64,000 nucleotides of DNA from Granulosicoccaceae bacterium (lineage in GTDB: Bacteria; Pseudomonadota; Gammaproteobacteria; Granulosicoccales; Granulosicoccaceae), in contig JAHDCO010000001.1 of NCBI GenBank assembly GCA_020629835.1, positions 1 through 64,000 of the forward strand, read 5' to 3'. The notes beneath the pieces were generated by a model, which was not told the origin of the DNA, ran no database searches, and saw nothing but the letters and a program-made list of their open reading frames with translations. Positions 36,266 through 47,414 of this stretch are shown piece after piece (positions within the stretch are counted from its first letter, which is position 1; each line of letters starts with the position of its first letter). The position numbers and the translations under genes were made by a program.

Positions 36266-37229
36266 TGAGGCGGCTGTGAACACACCAAGGACTACCTCTG
36301 CAAGCCAACACCCGTTCGGTAAAGTGGCTGTGGTTATGGGCGGGTGGTCGGCCGAGCGCGAAGTGTCATTGATGAGCGGGCACTGTGTATTGGAAGGTCT
36401 GATAGCTGCCGGTGTGGATGCTCATGCGGTAGACGCCGACCGCCACATCATCGCCGAGCTGCGCGCCCGTGAATTCGATCGTGCATTTTTGATTTTGCAT
36501 GGTCGTGGTGGCGAGGATGGTCAGTTGCAAGGCGCTTTGGACTTAGCGGGTATTCCTTACACCGGCAGTGGTGTTTTAGCGTCAGCGCTGAGCATGGATA
36601 AACATCGAGCCAAGTTGTTAGCAGCTAACGCCGGTGTGAAAACACCTGCCGCAGTTTGTGTGTCCTCACTGGATGAAGCGATGGCTGCCGTCGAATCCAT
36701 TGGTTTGCCGGTGGTTATCAAACCTACTCAGGAAGGCTCAAGTATCGGTGTGTCGATGGTAAGAAGTGCCAATGATGTGGCTGATGCTTACGCTTTGGCC
36801 AGTGAATACGGCACGGTCTTGGTTGAGCAAATGATGTTAGGGATGGAAGTCACCGCTGCGATTGCCGTGGGTCAGGCCTTGCCTCTTGTGAGTATGCGCG
36901 CTGAAACGGAGTTCTACGACTACCACGCCAAGTATTTTGCTGAAGACACGCAATACGAGTGTCCACCAGCCTTAGCACCGGCTGTGCAAGCGCAAATTCA
37001 AAAAGATGCTTTAACTGTTTTTAACGCGCTGGGTTGCAGGCATTGGGGTCGCGTTGATTTCATGTTGGATGAACACGGCCAGCCACACTTTATAGAGTGC
37101 AACACGGCTCCAGGCATGACAACCCACAGTCTGGTTCCTATGGCCGCTGCAGAGGCTGGCGTTAGTTTCAGCGATCTCGTGGTTTCAATTCTGGCAGAGA
37201 CTTTGGCTGAAACGGAGCGTGCATCGTGA
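36258..37229 (+). CDS. ddlB: D-alanine:D-alanine ligase Ddl
   Basis: ATP-grasp ligase making the D-Ala-D-Ala dipeptide used by MurF. 323 residues from the ATG at 36258, overlapping murC by 8 bases; a longer frame from 36207 is antigenic to nothing conserved and was dropped. Motifs: [51 protein letters not shown] and [15 protein letters not shown]. The N-terminal 18 residues are an unremarkable polar extension. Confidence 0.96.
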   Translation: MVSEAAVNTPRTTSASQHPFGKVAVVMGGWSAEREVSLMSGHCVLEGLIAAGVDAHAVDADRHIIAELRAREFDRAFLILHGRGGEDGQLQGALDLAGIPYTGSGVLASALSMDKHRAKLLAANAGVKTPAAVCVSSLDEAMAAVESIGLPVVIKPTQEGSSIGVSMVRSANDVADAYALASEYGTVLVEQMMLGMEVTAAIAVGQALPLVSMRAETEFYDYHAKYFAEDTQYECPPALAPAVQAQIQKDALTVFNALGCRHWGRVDFMLDEHGQPHFIECNTAPGMTTHSLVPMAAAEAGVSFSDLVVSILAETLAETERAS

Positions 37230-38026
37230 ACACGGCTGAGAGCAACATGCCGCTGTTCCCTACGCGCATGAGCCGCCTGCCACCCATGACACGGTTTCTT
37301 ATCGGCGTGCTGGGTTTCATCATTGTGCTCACCCTGTTTGCTATGGCGTCTGAGGTTTTTAAAGATCCTCGCGTATTTCCGGTCACCAACGTGGACGTAC
37401 TGGGCACCCTGGACTACACAGACCGAGCCACCTTGAGCGCTAATGTCGAAAACGATATTCAAAAAGGCCTGCTGGCACTGGACATTGATCGCGTTAGAAA
37501 CGCGGTTGAAGCTCTGCCGTGGGTAGCCGCTGCTCATGTGCGCCGCGAGTGGCCGGGTCGACTCACCATCGTGGTGGAAGAGCATGAACCTGCGGCACGC
37601 TGGAACAGTGACGGCTTGGTGAGTAAGCGTCATCAAATGTTCTTACCGCCTCAGCTTCAGCCAGACAGTATTCAACACATGGAATGGCAGGAGCACTTTG
37701 CTAGTTTGCCGCGATTGACGGGTGCGGAAGGCCGACATGATGGGGTGCTGGATGACTACCGCTATTACCAAGGCCGGTTAGCTGAGTTAGGGCTCACCAT
37801 CAATACCCTGGACGAAGACGACCGACGTTCGCAGACGTTGATCTTATCTAACGGTGTCACGGTGAAACTCGGTTATGAAAACCAACGCGCGCGCCTGGCC
37901 AATTTCATTGCCGTGCACGACCGGTTAGTCACTGAAGCGATGGCCGATCAATCGGTGCGCTTTGATATGCGATACAAAAACGGGTTTGCGTTTACAGGGC
38001 GCAGACCTTCACCAGGTGTGATTTAA
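37226..38026 (+). CDS. ftsQ: Cell division protein FtsQ
   Basis: Bitopic inner-membrane protein that recruits FtsL/FtsB to the divisome. 266 residues: short cytoplasmic tail, one membrane helix (about 23-42), POTRA domain (about 50-120; PVTNVDVLGTLDYTDRATL) and FtsQ beta domain, including the WPGRLTIVVEEHEPAARW segment. GTG start overlapping ddlB by 4 bases. Confidence 0.95.
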   Translation: MNTAESNMPLFPTRMSRLPPMTRFLIGVLGFIIVLTLFAMASEVFKDPRVFPVTNVDVLGTLDYTDRATLSANVENDIQKGLLALDIDRVRNAVEALPWVAAAHVRREWPGRLTIVVEEHEPAARWNSDGLVSKRHQMFLPPQLQPDSIQHMEWQEHFASLPRLTGAEGRHDGVLDDYRYYQGRLAELGLTINTLDEDDRRSQTLILSNGVTVKLGYENQRARLANFIAVHDRLVTEAMADQSVRFDMRYKNGFAFTGRRPSPGVI

Positions 38027-38035
38027 CGGATCCTA

Positions 38036-39271
38036 ATGGGCGGTAACACTGACAAAGAAATGATTGTTGGACTCGACATTGGTACGTCGAAGATTGTGAC
38101 AATCGTGGGCGAAGTAGCCGAAGACGGCAGCATTGAGCTGCTGGCGATGGGTACGCACCGTTCGCAAGGTTTGAAAAAAGGTGTGGTCATCAACATTGAC
38201 AGCACCGTTGACGCCATACAGAAGTCGGTGGATGAAGCTGAGCGCATGTGTAACGTCGAAATCAAATCGGTGTTTGCCGGAATAGCCGGTAGTCACATTC
38301 GCAGTTTAAATTCACATGGCATCGTGGCCATTGGAAACACTGAAGTCGAGCAAGAAGATGTGGAACGAGTGGTAGATGCGGCCAAAGCGGTGGCTATCCC
38401 CGCTGATCAACGCATTCTCCATGTATTACCGCAGGAATTCATCATCGATGATCAAGACGGGATACGTCAGCCCATCGGTATGTCGGGCGTGCGATTGGAA
38501 GCCAAGGTGCATTTGGTCACCGGCTCGATCAGTGCCGCGCAGAACATTGCTAAATGCATTCGTCGCTGCGGTTTAGAAGTTGAAGATGTGGTGTTAGAGC
38601 AATTGGCTTCCAGTCAATCGGTTTTGACTCCTGACGAAAAAGATTTGGGCGTTGTGTTGGTTGATATGGGTGGTGGTACGACCGATATCGCGGTGTTCAC
38701 CGAAGGTGCCATTCGTCATACCGCAGTGATACCCGTGGCTGGCGATCAAGTCACTAACGATATCGCCGTGGCGTTTAGAACACCAACACAATTTGCGGAA
38801 GAAATAAAAGTACGACATGCCTGTGCACTGACGCAGTTTGCCAGTGCAGAGGAAATGATAGAGGTGCCTGGCGTAGGAGATCGCTCGGCACGTCGGCTGG
38901 CTAGACAAACACTCGCAGAAGTGGTCCAGCCTCGCTATGAGGAACTGCTGACTCTGGTTCACGACGAGCTGGTACGAAGCGGATTTGAGGATGCATGTGC
39001 TGCTGGGTTGGTGTTAACCGGCGGGACATCCAAGATGGAGGGAGTCATAGAGCTGGCAGAAGAAATTTTTCATATGCCCGTTCGTTTGGGTCATCCGCAG
39101 CATGTAACAGGGCTTGCGGAAGTTGTACGCAATCCGATCCACGCAACTGGTGTTGGCCTGTTGCTGTTCGGCCAACAGCGGCGTAAAAACCCGCGCACCG
39201 AACCCGTCGACATACGCACAGAGAAAGGTATCTGGCAGCGCATGAGCGAATGGTTTCAACGCACTTTTTGA
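38036..39271 (+). CDS. ftsA: Cell division protein FtsA
   Basis: Actin-like ATPase that tethers FtsZ to the membrane. 411 residues with [16 protein letters not shown], the phosphate-binding [14 protein letters not shown] and the adenosine motif [14 protein letters not shown]. The C-terminal [13 protein letters not shown] is the amphipathic membrane-targeting helix. Starts 9 bases after ftsQ. Confidence 0.97.
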   Translation: MGGNTDKEMIVGLDIGTSKIVTIVGEVAEDGSIELLAMGTHRSQGLKKGVVINIDSTVDAIQKSVDEAERMCNVEIKSVFAGIAGSHIRSLNSHGIVAIGNTEVEQEDVERVVDAAKAVAIPADQRILHVLPQEFIIDDQDGIRQPIGMSGVRLEAKVHLVTGSISAAQNIAKCIRRCGLEVEDVVLEQLASSQSVLTPDEKDLGVVLVDMGGGTTDIAVFTEGAIRHTAVIPVAGDQVTNDIAVAFRTPTQFAEEIKVRHACALTQFASAEEMIEVPGVGDRSARRLARQTLAEVVQPRYEELLTLVHDELVRSGFEDACAAGLVLTGGTSKMEGVIELAEEIFHMPVRLGHPQHVTGLAEVVRNPIHATGVGLLLFGQQRRKNPRTEPVDIRTEKGIWQRMSEWFQRTF

Positions 39272-39362
39272 ATGGTACTTACTTTACTGGGGATGCCCAT
39301 CGGCCTATCGGGTCTTCATTGTTGGGCAATTGAATAAAGAATTTTTTTCTGGGGAACGAACT

Positions 39363-40673
39363 ATGTTTGATTTAGTAGACACAATTAACGACGCACCGGT
39401 GATCAAGTTGATCGGTGTTGGTGGTGGCGGTAGCAACGCCGTTCAGCACATGGTGGCGCAAGGTATTGAAGGCGTTGACTTCATTTGTGCGAACACCGAT
39501 GCACAGGCATTAAAAGGTATGGCGGCACCTACTGTGTTGCACATCGGCCAGAGCATCACAAAAGGCTTAGGTGCGGGCGCGAACCCTGAAGTGGGTCGTC
39601 AAGCGGCGATGGAAGACCGTGATCGTATTCAGGATCTTATTGAAGGCACTGACATGTTGTTCATCACAGCCGGTATGGGTGGTGGCACGGGTACTGGTGC
39701 TATCCCGGTAGTTGCACAAATTGCGCGCGAGTTGGGCGTGCTGACCGTAGCTGTAGTTACTCGGCCATTTCCTTTCGAAGGCACCAAGCGCATGCACGTA
39801 GCGCAGCAGGGCATTGATGAGCTTCGCACCCATGTCGATTCGTTGATCACTATCCCGAATGAAAAATTGCTATCGGTATTGGGTAAAAACATCTCATTGA
39901 TCGATGCATTCAGCGCAGCGAATGACGTTTTACGTGGTGCGGTACAAGGCATCGCAGAACTCATCACTAACCCAGGCTTAATCAACGTTGACTTTGCTGA
40001 CGTTCGAACAGTGATGTCTGAAATGGGTCTTGCGATGATGGGATCGGGTATTGGTCGCGGCGACGAGCGCGCCACCGAAGCCGCTGAGATGGCAATCTCC
40101 AGCCCATTACTGGAAGACATCGATTTAGCGGGTGCTCGCGGAATTCTCGTGAACATCACCTGTGGTCTGGACATGGCCATTGGTGAGTTTGAAGAAGTGG
40201 GCAACGTGGTACGTCAATTCGCGGCCGATGATGCGACCGTGGTTGTGGGTACCGCCATTGACGAAAATCTGGACGGTGAACTGCGTGTTACTGTGGTTGC
40301 AACCGGTTTGGGACAGCAGCAAGTCGGCGTAGGCATTAATCGGGGCAAAGCCACCGGTACGAACGGCATGCACGTCGTTGGTGGCAACCAAGCCTATACG
40401 TCGGCTGGTCGAGGCATGGGTGGTCAAGCAGGTTCTGGTCGTCCTCAGACGCCATTATCAGCAGGTCGTCCTAGCACTGCACCGGCGGGTTCACCCATTG
40501 GAAACTCACCATATTCTGACTACCAGGCGCCAAGCGCCCGTCCTAGCGCGCCCTCACGCGGAAGTGCCTCCACTCAGGCGGGTGGAAGTCCCACTGGAGC
40601 TGGCAGTAACAGCAACGGCGGCGATATGGATTTACTCGATATTCCAGCGTTTTTGCGACGCCAGGCCGACTAG
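39363..40673 (+). CDS. ftsZ: Cell division GTPase FtsZ
   Basis: Tubulin homologue that forms the Z ring. 436 residues from the ATG at 39363, which has GGGGA seven bases upstream; the open frame extends to 39330 but lacks the site. The tubulin signature GGGTGTG is at residues 106-112. The globular domain ends near residue 318, then a Gly/Ser/Pro/Gln-rich linker of about 100 residues leads to the conserved tail [11 protein letters not shown], which binds FtsA and ZipA. The 91-base gap after ftsA probably holds part of the ftsZ promoters. Confidence 0.98.
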   Translation: MFDLVDTINDAPVIKLIGVGGGGSNAVQHMVAQGIEGVDFICANTDAQALKGMAAPTVLHIGQSITKGLGAGANPEVGRQAAMEDRDRIQDLIEGTDMLFITAGMGGGTGTGAIPVVAQIARELGVLTVAVVTRPFPFEGTKRMHVAQQGIDELRTHVDSLITIPNEKLLSVLGKNISLIDAFSAANDVLRGAVQGIAELITNPGLINVDFADVRTVMSEMGLAMMGSGIGRGDERATEAAEMAISSPLLEDIDLAGARGILVNITCGLDMAIGEFEEVGNVVRQFAADDATVVVGTAIDENLDGELRVTVVATGLGQQQVGVGINRGKATGTNGMHVVGGNQAYTSAGRGMGGQAGSGRPQTPLSAGRPSTAPAGSPIGNSPYSDYQAPSARPSAPSRGSASTQAGGSPTGAGSNSNGGDMDLLDIPAFLRRQAD

Positions 40674-40746
40674 CGGTTATTACTAGGGAGCCAGAATGGC
40701 AACGGCGCGACTGCGCATTCGATAACATTCTCGGCTGATCTGACAG

Positions 40747-40778
40747 GGCAGCCTCCTCGTTTTGAGGGGGCTGCCTTT
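40747..40778 (+). terminator. Strong intrinsic terminator of the dcw cluster after ftsZ
   Basis: A 12-bp stem, 40747-40758 with 40764-40775 (one G-T pair), closes a five-base GTTTT loop and is followed by TTT. It lies 73 bases after ftsZ and makes lpxC a separate transcription unit. Confidence 0.85.
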
Positions 40779-40813
40779 CCAGTTTGTGATAGGTGAAATA
40801 ACACGTCGTTACA

Positions 40814-40835
40814 CACAGTGCGCTGTAACACTGTG
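40814..40835. promoter_or_regulatory. Inverted repeat CACAGTG-N8-CACTGTG upstream of lpxC
   Basis: Exact 7-bp arms at 40814-40820 and 40829-40835. The right arm overlaps the presumed -35 position of the lpxC promoter, so a dimeric regulator bound here would block or contact RNA polymerase. No known regulator is assigned. Confidence 0.5.
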
Positions 40836-40859
40836 AAACTACGCATCTACTGCTATATA
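40831..40859 (+). promoter_or_regulatory. Probable extended -10 promoter of lpxC
   Basis: TGCTATATA at 40851-40859 is an extended -10 element (TGN plus TATATA). The corresponding -35 at 40831-40836 is poor (CTGTGA, 17-base spacing), which fits a promoter that depends on the extended -10. Expected start near 40866, about 35 bases before the GTG. Confidence 0.45.
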
Positions 40860-40900
40860 TAAAGCTGCACGCCGGTAGTCAGGAAGTAGGACATAACTCT

Positions 40901-41815
40901 GTGATACGCCAAAGAACACTAAAAAACACCATCCGAGCCACTGGTATCGGCTTGCACACCGGTAAAAAGGTGTATCTGACCCTAAATCCAGCGCCGATTG
41001 ATACGGGCGTGGTCTTCCGTCGTGTCGATAGTCACCCACCGGTGGTTATTCCTAGTCATCCAACTCACGTGCACGACACCGCGCTAGCGACGACTCTGGC
41101 AAAAGACGGCGTGCGAGTGTCGACTGTAGAGCACCTGATGGCCGCATTTGCCGGCTTGGGTATAGACAACTGTTTTGTGGACCTGAGTTCGGACGAAGTG
41201 CCTATCATGGACGGCAGTGCGGCGCCTTTCGTCTTTTTGATCCAGTCCGCTGGCATCCTTGAGCAGGGGGCTGCGAAGAAATTTATTCGGATCAAGAAGC
41301 CTGTAGAAGTGCGCGAAGGCGACAAGTGGGCACGTTTTGATCCGTTCAACGGGTTCAAAGTGGCTTTCACAATTGATTTTGACCATCCGGTATTCGCTGA
41401 TCAAAGCCAATCAGCCGAAATGGACTTCTCGTCCACATCGTTCGTGCGTGAACTCAGCCGTGCGCGCACGTTTGGTTTCATGAAAGACATCGAAGAGCTT
41501 CGCAAGCGAGATTTGGCTCGTGGCGGCAGCCTGGATAACGCCATCGTCATTGACGATTTTCGTGTTTTGAACACGGACGGCCTTCGCTACAAAAACGAAT
41601 TTGTTCGTCACAAAATGCTTGATGCTATTGGTGATCTGTATTTGCTGGGCCACAGCCTGATTGGGGCATTTTCTGGTTACAAGTCAGGTCACGCGCTGAA
41701 CAATGCATTGGTCCGAGAGCTGCTGAAGCAGAGCTCAGCCTGGGAAGAGGTGGTGTACGAAGACGTAGCAACGGCACCAATTTCCTACGCTCAGGCGCAA
41801 GAAGCCATCGGTTAA
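40901..41815 (+). CDS. lpxC: UDP-3-O-acyl-GlcNAc deacetylase LpxC
   Basis: Zinc-dependent deacetylase that commits UDP-GlcNAc derivatives to lipid A. 304 residues (E. coli 305), GTG start giving [19 protein letters not shown]. Zinc and active-site motifs: [15 protein letters not shown], the [13 protein letters not shown] loop, [15 protein letters not shown] (His-x3-Asp) and a C-terminal [10 protein letters not shown]. Separated from ftsZ by a terminator and preceded by its own promoter region. The 135-base spacer to dciA contains only a short AACCC/GGGTT hairpin right after the stop. Confidence 0.97.
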   Translation: MIRQRTLKNTIRATGIGLHTGKKVYLTLNPAPIDTGVVFRRVDSHPPVVIPSHPTHVHDTALATTLAKDGVRVSTVEHLMAAFAGLGIDNCFVDLSSDEVPIMDGSAAPFVFLIQSAGILEQGAAKKFIRIKKPVEVREGDKWARFDPFNGFKVAFTIDFDHPVFADQSQSAEMDFSSTSFVRELSRARTFGFMKDIEELRKRDLARGGSLDNAIVIDDFRVLNTDGLRYKNEFVRHKMLDAIGDLYLLGHSLIGAFSGYKSGHALNNALVRELLKQSSAWEEVVYEDVATAPISYAQAQEAIG

Positions 41816-41950
41816 ACCCATCGGGTTGTTTGAGTCCAGTCGGCTGAATCGTGTCGGTTGAGAGTCGGTTGCAAGCGGGCGGAAAGTTGACTGGTTTGGG
41901 TCAATTGGCGTGCGTCAGCCGATCGGACATCATCGTATTGGGCTGAGAGC

Positions 41951-42391
41951 TCAGTGCGGCTTTTCGTTCAAGCGCTGTTGCATGGTGTTCGCCACACGCG
42001 TTAGAGCGTCGCGCAGAGAGTCGTCTTCAAAGTTTTTTGCAGCGGCCAACACTCGCTGCGGTGCATCGACGGGTATGACCAACGCTTCCTGACGAATAGA
42101 CTCACGTCGTTGCGGCTCAACACGACCTGGCAGTACATGCCATTTGAGTCGCGTGGCGGTGAGGTTCAAGGCGCGTACTTCGCTCAGAATCGTGCGTTCA
42201 GTGAAGCGCAGTCGAGACAGCCAACTGGCACTGGTGAGCGTAATGTGCAGCTGATCATTTTCCAGGCGGCACAGGGAAACGGCGCTGATGGCTGCTGGCG
42301 GTACGCATTTTGTCAATGCGGCGCGTAGTTGGCGATTCAGTTGAATGGTTTGTCTGGCCTCGGGAGCCAAAAGCGTTGTGAAGTCTTTCAT
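41951..42391 (-). CDS. dciA: DciA-like replicative helicase operator (DUF721)
   Basis: DUF721 protein; DciA members load or operate the DnaB helicase in bacteria lacking DnaC. 146 residues from the ATG at 42391 (MKDFTTLLAPEARQTIQLNR). The DUF721 core is VSLCRLENDQLHITLTSASW followed by RLRFTERTILSEVRALN and LKWHVLP. The C-terminal half is less conserved. Location between lpxC and the M23 peptidase-secA pair matches pseudomonads. The gene is divergent from the M23 gene with overlapping 5' ends. Confidence 0.85.
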   Translation of the reverse strand: MKDFTTLLAPEARQTIQLNRQLRAALTKCVPPAAISAVSLCRLENDQLHITLTSASWLSRLRFTERTILSEVRALNLTATRLKWHVLPGRVEPQRRESIRQEALVIPVDAPQRVLAAAKNFEDDSLRDALTRVANTMQQRLNEKPH

Positions 42392-43322
42392 AGCCACACA
42401 GTCATTACAGCATAAATCGAGCGCGGGACTGGGTGCTTTACTGCTGTTTATCGCCAGCCTGGCCGCCGCCGTGGGGTACTGGGCGGGCTTCAAAACCGGC
42501 ACAAGCGCCAGTCAACTTAGCCCCAGCACAATTCGCCCCGCATTCGTTGTCATGAATGCCAATGCTGATGGCAACTCAAACCTTGTTAACGATGAGCTCC
42601 GTGAAACCACACAGGGCTTGGAAACTGAACCGGTGAGCGCTGAACCTGGGCCGACCGAATCTGTCACAGCCTCAGCGCCGGTTGCAAGCTGGGCACCCGC
42701 CTTGGGTCAACTGCATGCGGATATCCTGTCGCTGCGGATTCTCTACCGCCGGCTGGCAGAGCAAGCGGGGGTGGATCTAACAGACTTCACCTTAGACGAA
42801 ATCGTTTTGCCCATGGTACCTGCGCAGCCCACGATTGAAGATGTATCGGCGTGGAATGCGGTAGTGGATGAATTGCAAATGTCCTCCACGGTATTAGCCA
42901 GCTGGTATCAACGGCAGGCCACCGAATCCACGTTGCAACTCAGTGGCCCGGTTGTGATGCAGGGAAGCTTGTCATCGGGATTTGGCTGGAGAAATAGCCC
43001 GCAAACCGGTGAGCGCAGGTTGCATAAAGGGGTGGACTATCGTGGCAATGAAGGTGAGCCCATATTGGCTTTGGCGGACGGGGTGGTCAGCTTTGCCGGT
43101 CGTGTGTACGCCTACGGCAATATGGTTGAGTTATTGCACGCGGATGGATTCCGAACTCGCTATGCTCATAACCAGGTGAATTCTGTTGTGCGTGGGCAGC
43201 GCGTGCAACAAGGGCAAATCATTGCCCGATTAGGTTCCACGGGTCGTTCGACTGGCCCTCACGTGCATGTGGAAGTGCATTTGGATGGTGAGGCACTTGA
43301 CCCTATGTTGTTCTTTCAGTGA
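42378..43322 (+). CDS. M23 (LytM-type) peptidase-domain membrane protein
   Basis: 314 residues from a GTG at 42378: short cytoplasmic tail, one membrane helix (about 17-38), an acidic Ser/Thr/Pro-rich periplasmic linker and a C-terminal LytM domain (about 205-312). The zinc ligands are complete: HKGVD and the HVHVEVH triad, so this looks like an active peptidoglycan endopeptidase rather than an EnvC-type activator. An ATG at 42345 in the same frame is an alternative but would place 47 bases within dciA. Position upstream of secA is conserved in pseudomonads. Confidence 0.88.
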   Translation: MKSFIATQSLQHKSSAGLGALLLFIASLAAAVGYWAGFKTGTSASQLSPSTIRPAFVVMNANADGNSNLVNDELRETTQGLETEPVSAEPGPTESVTASAPVASWAPALGQLHADILSLRILYRRLAEQAGVDLTDFTLDEIVLPMVPAQPTIEDVSAWNAVVDELQMSSTVLASWYQRQATESTLQLSGPVVMQGSLSSGFGWRNSPQTGERRLHKGVDYRGNEGEPILALADGVVSFAGRVYAYGNMVELLHADGFRTRYAHNQVNSVVRGQRVQQGQIIARLGSTGRSTGPHVHVEVHLDGEALDPMLFFQ

Positions 43323-43393
43323 TGCCGAAGCGTTCGGTGTCATAATCCGCATTCCGAAACACCCTGCAGCCGCAGGTCAAGGTCTTAGAGTAC

Positions 43394-46174
43394 ATGTTAG
43401 GTAACCTCGTAAAGAAAGTCATCGGCAGCAGTAACGACCGAATCGTTAAGCGATTGGGTAAAGAAGTCGCGGCGATCAACGCGTTTGAACCCGCGCTTCA
43501 AGCGCTGGATGACACCGCCCTGCAGGCGAAAACCCAGGAATTCCGTGAGCGGTTGGAAAAAGGCGAAAGCCTGCAGCAACTGTTGCCTGAGGCCTTTGCG
43601 GTCGTACGCGAGGCGGGCTCCCGGGTGCTTCAGATGCGTCATTTTGATGTGCAGATGATCGGCGGCATGGTACTCAACGACGGCAAGATCGCAGAGATGC
43701 GCACCGGTGAAGGTAAAACGCTCGTAGCGACTACCGCGGTGTATTTAAATGCGCTGTCAGGCAAAGGCGTTCACGTGGTGACCGTTAACGATTATCTGGC
43801 CCAGCGTGACGCGGCTTGGATGGGGCAGTTGTACGGATTTCTTGGCCTCAGCACGGGTGTCATTATTGGGGGGCTCGATACCGATGCCCGGCGTGAAGCC
43901 TACGCTGCGGATGTGACCTACGGCACTAATAACGAATTCGGATTCGATTATCTGCGCGACAACATGGCGCATTCAAAAGAGCAAAAAGTTCAACGACCAC
44001 TGAACTACGCCATCGTGGATGAGGTGGATTCCATCTTAATCGATGAGGCCAGAACGCCATTAATCATTTCCGGGCCAGCTGAGTCCAATTCGGATTTGTA
44101 CCTAAAACTCAACGCCATCGTTCCGAGACTTGAACGGCAGGTGGAGGAAGAGGGCCCCGGCGATTATTCGGTTGACGAAAAGAGCAAACAGGTGCACTTG
44201 ACCGAAGCCGGTCACGATGCGGTAGAAGGCCTGCTACGCGAAGATGGTTTGCTGGCTGAGGGGGAAAGTTTGTATGACCCTGCGCATATCGCCATCATGC
44301 ATCACTTAAACGCAGCGATGCGCGCGCACTCGCTATTTACTAAAGACGTGGACTACATCGTTCAGCGCGATGAGATTGTCATTGTTGATGAATTCACCGG
44401 GCGCACAATGGCCGGCCGGCGTTGGTCGGAAGGCTTGCACCAGGCAATCGAAGCCAAAGAAGGTGTAACTATTCAGCGGGAGAACCAAACGCTCGCATCC
44501 ATCACTTTCCAGAACTACTTCCGACTGTATGAAAAATTATCCGGTATGACCGGTACGGCGGATACAGAAGCCTTCGAATTCCAGAGTATTTACGGCCTGG
44601 AAGTGGTGGTCATTCCAACGCATCGCCCCATGGCACGTGAAGACCGCGCTGATCTGGTGTTTTTAACGCAACGCGAAAAGTACGAAGCCATTATCGAAGA
44701 CATCGAAGAGTGCGTGAAAAAAGCTCAGCCGGTATTGGTGGGTACCACGTCAATCGAAATCTCTGAATTGTTGGCGGGCTTACTGCGTGAAAAAAATATC
44801 GCGCATGAGGTGCTGAATGCAAAACAACACGAGCGTGAAGCGAACATTATCGAAAACGCAGGCCTTCCCGGTGCTGTGACCATTGCCACGAACATGGCGG
44901 GTCGAGGAACCGATATTGTGTTGGGCGGTAATTTGGAAGCTGAACTTGCGACCCTGGATGAGTCCGAACACGCAGCAGCCAGAGAAGCCTGGCAAAAACG
45001 TCACGATGCGGTCCTGGCAGCAGGCGGGTTGCACATCGTAGGTACCGAGCGACACGAGTCACGTCGAATCGACAACCAGTTACGTGGCCGATCCGGTCGT
45101 CAGGGTGATGCGGGTTCCAGCCGGTTTTATCTGTCGCTGGAAGACAGTCTGATGCGTATTTTTGCGTCCGATCGCGTTAGCGGGTTGATGCAGAAACTGG
45201 GTATGCAAGAAGGCGAAGCCATCGAGCATAAGTGGGTCAGTAAGTCGATAGAAAATGCTCAACGCAAAGTGGAAGGGCACAACTTTGATATTCGTAAGCA
45301 CCTGCTGGAATATGACGATGTTGCTAACGAACAACGCAAGGTTGTGTACGAACAGCGCGATGATCTGATGGAAACGGATTCGGTGTTGGAATTCGTTAAC
45401 GACATCCGTGACGAAGTCGTACCGGGTTTGGTTGAAAACTATATTCCCGAAGGCACCCTCGAAGAGCAATGGGACGTACCCGGACTTGAGGCGGAACTTC
45501 TAAAGTTAACCGGTGAAAATTTTGATATCCAAGGTTGGTTAACTGAAAACCCGGATCTGCCAGAAGAAGATATCGCGAACCGTATTATTGAAACGCTCAC
45601 GGCCAGTTACGATGCCAAAGTAGAACGTGCCGGTGAAGAGCAATTCCGACGGTTTGAAAAATTCGTGATGCTGCAATCATTGGATGAGCATTGGAAAGAA
45701 CAAATTGCCGGTATGGAGTATTTACGCCAGAGCGTGGGCTTGCGTGGCTACGCGCAGAAAAATCCTAAGCAAGAATACAAGCGTGAGGCCTTTGAGCTTT
45801 TCAATCGTATGCTTGAGGAATACAAGCGCGATGTCACTGCCAAACTTGCCACCGTGCAGGTGCGCGATGCAGAACAAGTGGAGCAAGCGGAAGCCAGCCG
45901 CGCAGAGCCGACCGACGTCACCTACGAACATAAAGCGATGGACAGTGCGTTGGCCGATGCTGACGCCCAGGCTGCCCAGGGTAGCGAAGCAGAACAGGCC
46001 ATTGCAGCGGCGGCAGCAGCACGTCAGGCGGCTGTTGCAAATCGGCAGCAGCAAACCGCAAGTGATGAACCGGTGCAGCCGTTTGTGCGCGATACGGCCA
46101 AGGTTGGGCGTAACGATCCGTGCCCCTGTGGTTCAGGCAAAAAATATAAGCAGTGTCACGGCAAATTGAGCTGA
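43394..46174 (+). CDS. secA: Preprotein translocase ATPase SecA
   Basis: Motor ATPase of the Sec translocon. 926 residues. DEAD motor with [11 protein letters not shown] (Walker A), [17 protein letters not shown] (Walker B), the preprotein-crosslinking domain, [15 protein letters not shown] and [15 protein letters not shown] in the second motor half. After an Ala/Glu/Gln-rich linker the protein ends in the zinc-binding, SecB-contacting [17 protein letters not shown]. About 25 residues longer than E. coli SecA, mainly in that linker. Confidence 0.98.
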   Translation: MLGNLVKKVIGSSNDRIVKRLGKEVAAINAFEPALQALDDTALQAKTQEFRERLEKGESLQQLLPEAFAVVREAGSRVLQMRHFDVQMIGGMVLNDGKIAEMRTGEGKTLVATTAVYLNALSGKGVHVVTVNDYLAQRDAAWMGQLYGFLGLSTGVIIGGLDTDARREAYAADVTYGTNNEFGFDYLRDNMAHSKEQKVQRPLNYAIVDEVDSILIDEARTPLIISGPAESNSDLYLKLNAIVPRLERQVEEEGPGDYSVDEKSKQVHLTEAGHDAVEGLLREDGLLAEGESLYDPAHIAIMHHLNAAMRAHSLFTKDVDYIVQRDEIVIVDEFTGRTMAGRRWSEGLHQAIEAKEGVTIQRENQTLASITFQNYFRLYEKLSGMTGTADTEAFEFQSIYGLEVVVIPTHRPMAREDRADLVFLTQREKYEAIIEDIEECVKKAQPVLVGTTSIEISELLAGLLREKNIAHEVLNAKQHEREANIIENAGLPGAVTIATNMAGRGTDIVLGGNLEAELATLDESEHAAAREAWQKRHDAVLAAGGLHIVGTERHESRRIDNQLRGRSGRQGDAGSSRFYLSLEDSLMRIFASDRVSGLMQKLGMQEGEAIEHKWVSKSIENAQRKVEGHNFDIRKHLLEYDDVANEQRKVVYEQRDDLMETDSVLEFVNDIRDEVVPGLVENYIPEGTLEEQWDVPGLEAELLKLTGENFDIQGWLTENPDLPEEDIANRIIETLTASYDAKVERAGEEQFRRFEKFVMLQSLDEHWKEQIAGMEYLRQSVGLRGYAQKNPKQEYKREAFELFNRMLEEYKRDVTAKLATVQVRDAEQVEQAEASRAEPTDVTYEHKAMDSALADADAQAAQGSEAEQAIAAAAAARQAAVANRQQQTASDEPVQPFVRDTAKVGRNDPCPCGSGKKYKQCHGKLS

Positions 46175-46178
46175 CGTT

Positions 46179-47399
46179 ATGCCCGTGAATTTAAGGCTAC
46201 CCGAGGCAGTCTCTGTTCCTGGGGTTAAGGCGTCGACCTGCGCTGCAGGCATTAAGAGCAATGGCACCGATGACATGGTGCTGTTTGCGTTAGAACCCGG
46301 CAGCGTAACCGCTGGAGTGTTTACGCAGAACACGTTTTGCGCAGCGCCGGTCACCGTCGCAAAACAGCATCTCTCGTCTCAGCACGGGCAAATTCGAGCC
46401 TTATTAATAAACTCAGGTAACGCAAATGCCGGTACCGGACACGACGGAGTTACTGTTGCTACCGAACACTGCGCAGCGGTTGCGAATGCACTGGGATGTG
46501 ACGTCGAAGCGGTATTACCGTATTCCACTGGCGTCATTGGTGAGCCGTTACCGAATCAGTTGATGAAGGACCATATTCCTCAGTTGGTGGCTGCAGCAAC
46601 AGAGTCCACCGCCGCGCTTCAACAAGCCGCTCGTGGCATCATGACAACCGATACCGTCGCAAAAATAAGCTCTAAGCAAATTACGATTGGAGATCAGCAA
46701 GTCACCCTTACCGGCATGTCAAAAGGTGCCGGTATGATTGAACCAAACATGGCTACCATGCTGGCCTATGTCTTTACCGATGCGGCTATTGCTGAAAAGG
46801 ATGTAAACACGGCATTGAAGACAGCGGTTGATCAGTCGTTTAATGCAATCACGGTAGACAGCGATACCTCCACTAACGACGCGTGTATGTTGTGTGCCAC
46901 CGGAGTCGGGGCAACCCTTGCACCCAGTTCTGAACACTGGCCAGTTTTTCAGCAGGCCCTGAACGAACTGATGCTGCTGTTGGCTCAAGCCATTATCCGT
47001 GATGCTGAAGGCGCGACGAAGTTTATTACTGTGTCTGTGGAGGAGGGTGCCAGCCAGGCAGATTGTCGCAAGGTGGGCTATGCGATTGCCAATTCCCCGC
47101 TAGTAAAAACCGCCATGTTTGCCAGCGACGCAAATGTAGGCAGATTATTAATGGCTATCGGAAAAGTGGGTCTGCCCGGTTTGGACCCCTATCAGGTAAC
47201 TGTAAATATCAATGATCTACCGGTATTTGATGGTGGGCAGCTTCACCCCGATTACACAGAAGCTCGCGGCAGTGAAGTGATGCAAGCCACTGACATTACT
47301 GTCTCAGTAAACCTGGGTATGGGGAATGAACGCATGAGTGTATATACCAGTGACCTTTCGCACGATTACGTCACCATCAATGCTGAGTACCGAACGTAA
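46179..47399 (+). CDS. argJ: Bifunctional ornithine acetyltransferase/N-acetylglutamate synthase ArgJ
   Basis: Transfers acetyl groups from N-acetylornithine to glutamate, recycling acetyl in arginine synthesis. 406 residues. The precursor self-cleaves before Thr193 in the EPNMATMLAYVFTD motif, giving alpha and beta chains; that Thr becomes the nucleophile. Other conserved pieces: NSGNANAGTG, YSTGVIGEPLP and NDACMLCATG. Whether it is mono- or bifunctional cannot be judged by sequence alone. Starts 4 bases after secA. Confidence 0.96.
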   Translation: MPVNLRLPEAVSVPGVKASTCAAGIKSNGTDDMVLFALEPGSVTAGVFTQNTFCAAPVTVAKQHLSSQHGQIRALLINSGNANAGTGHDGVTVATEHCAAVANALGCDVEAVLPYSTGVIGEPLPNQLMKDHIPQLVAAATESTAALQQAARGIMTTDTVAKISSKQITIGDQQVTLTGMSKGAGMIEPNMATMLAYVFTDAAIAEKDVNTALKTAVDQSFNAITVDSDTSTNDACMLCATGVGATLAPSSEHWPVFQQALNELMLLLAQAIIRDAEGATKFITVSVEEGASQADCRKVGYAIANSPLVKTAMFASDANVGRLLMAIGKVGLPGLDPYQVTVNINDLPVFDGGQLHPDYTEARGSEVMQATDITVSVNLGMGNERMSVYTSDLSHDYVTINAEYRT

Positions 47400-47414
47400 C
47401 AACAGGTATTGGTT

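Noticed and set aside
36998-37636. 212-codon open frame on the minus strand
   Set aside because: Antisense to the ddlB/ftsQ junction, both of which are certain genes; no family resemblance.
39629-40204. 191-codon open frame on the minus strand
   Set aside because: Lies wholly within ftsZ on the opposite strand; composition is a codon-complement artefact.
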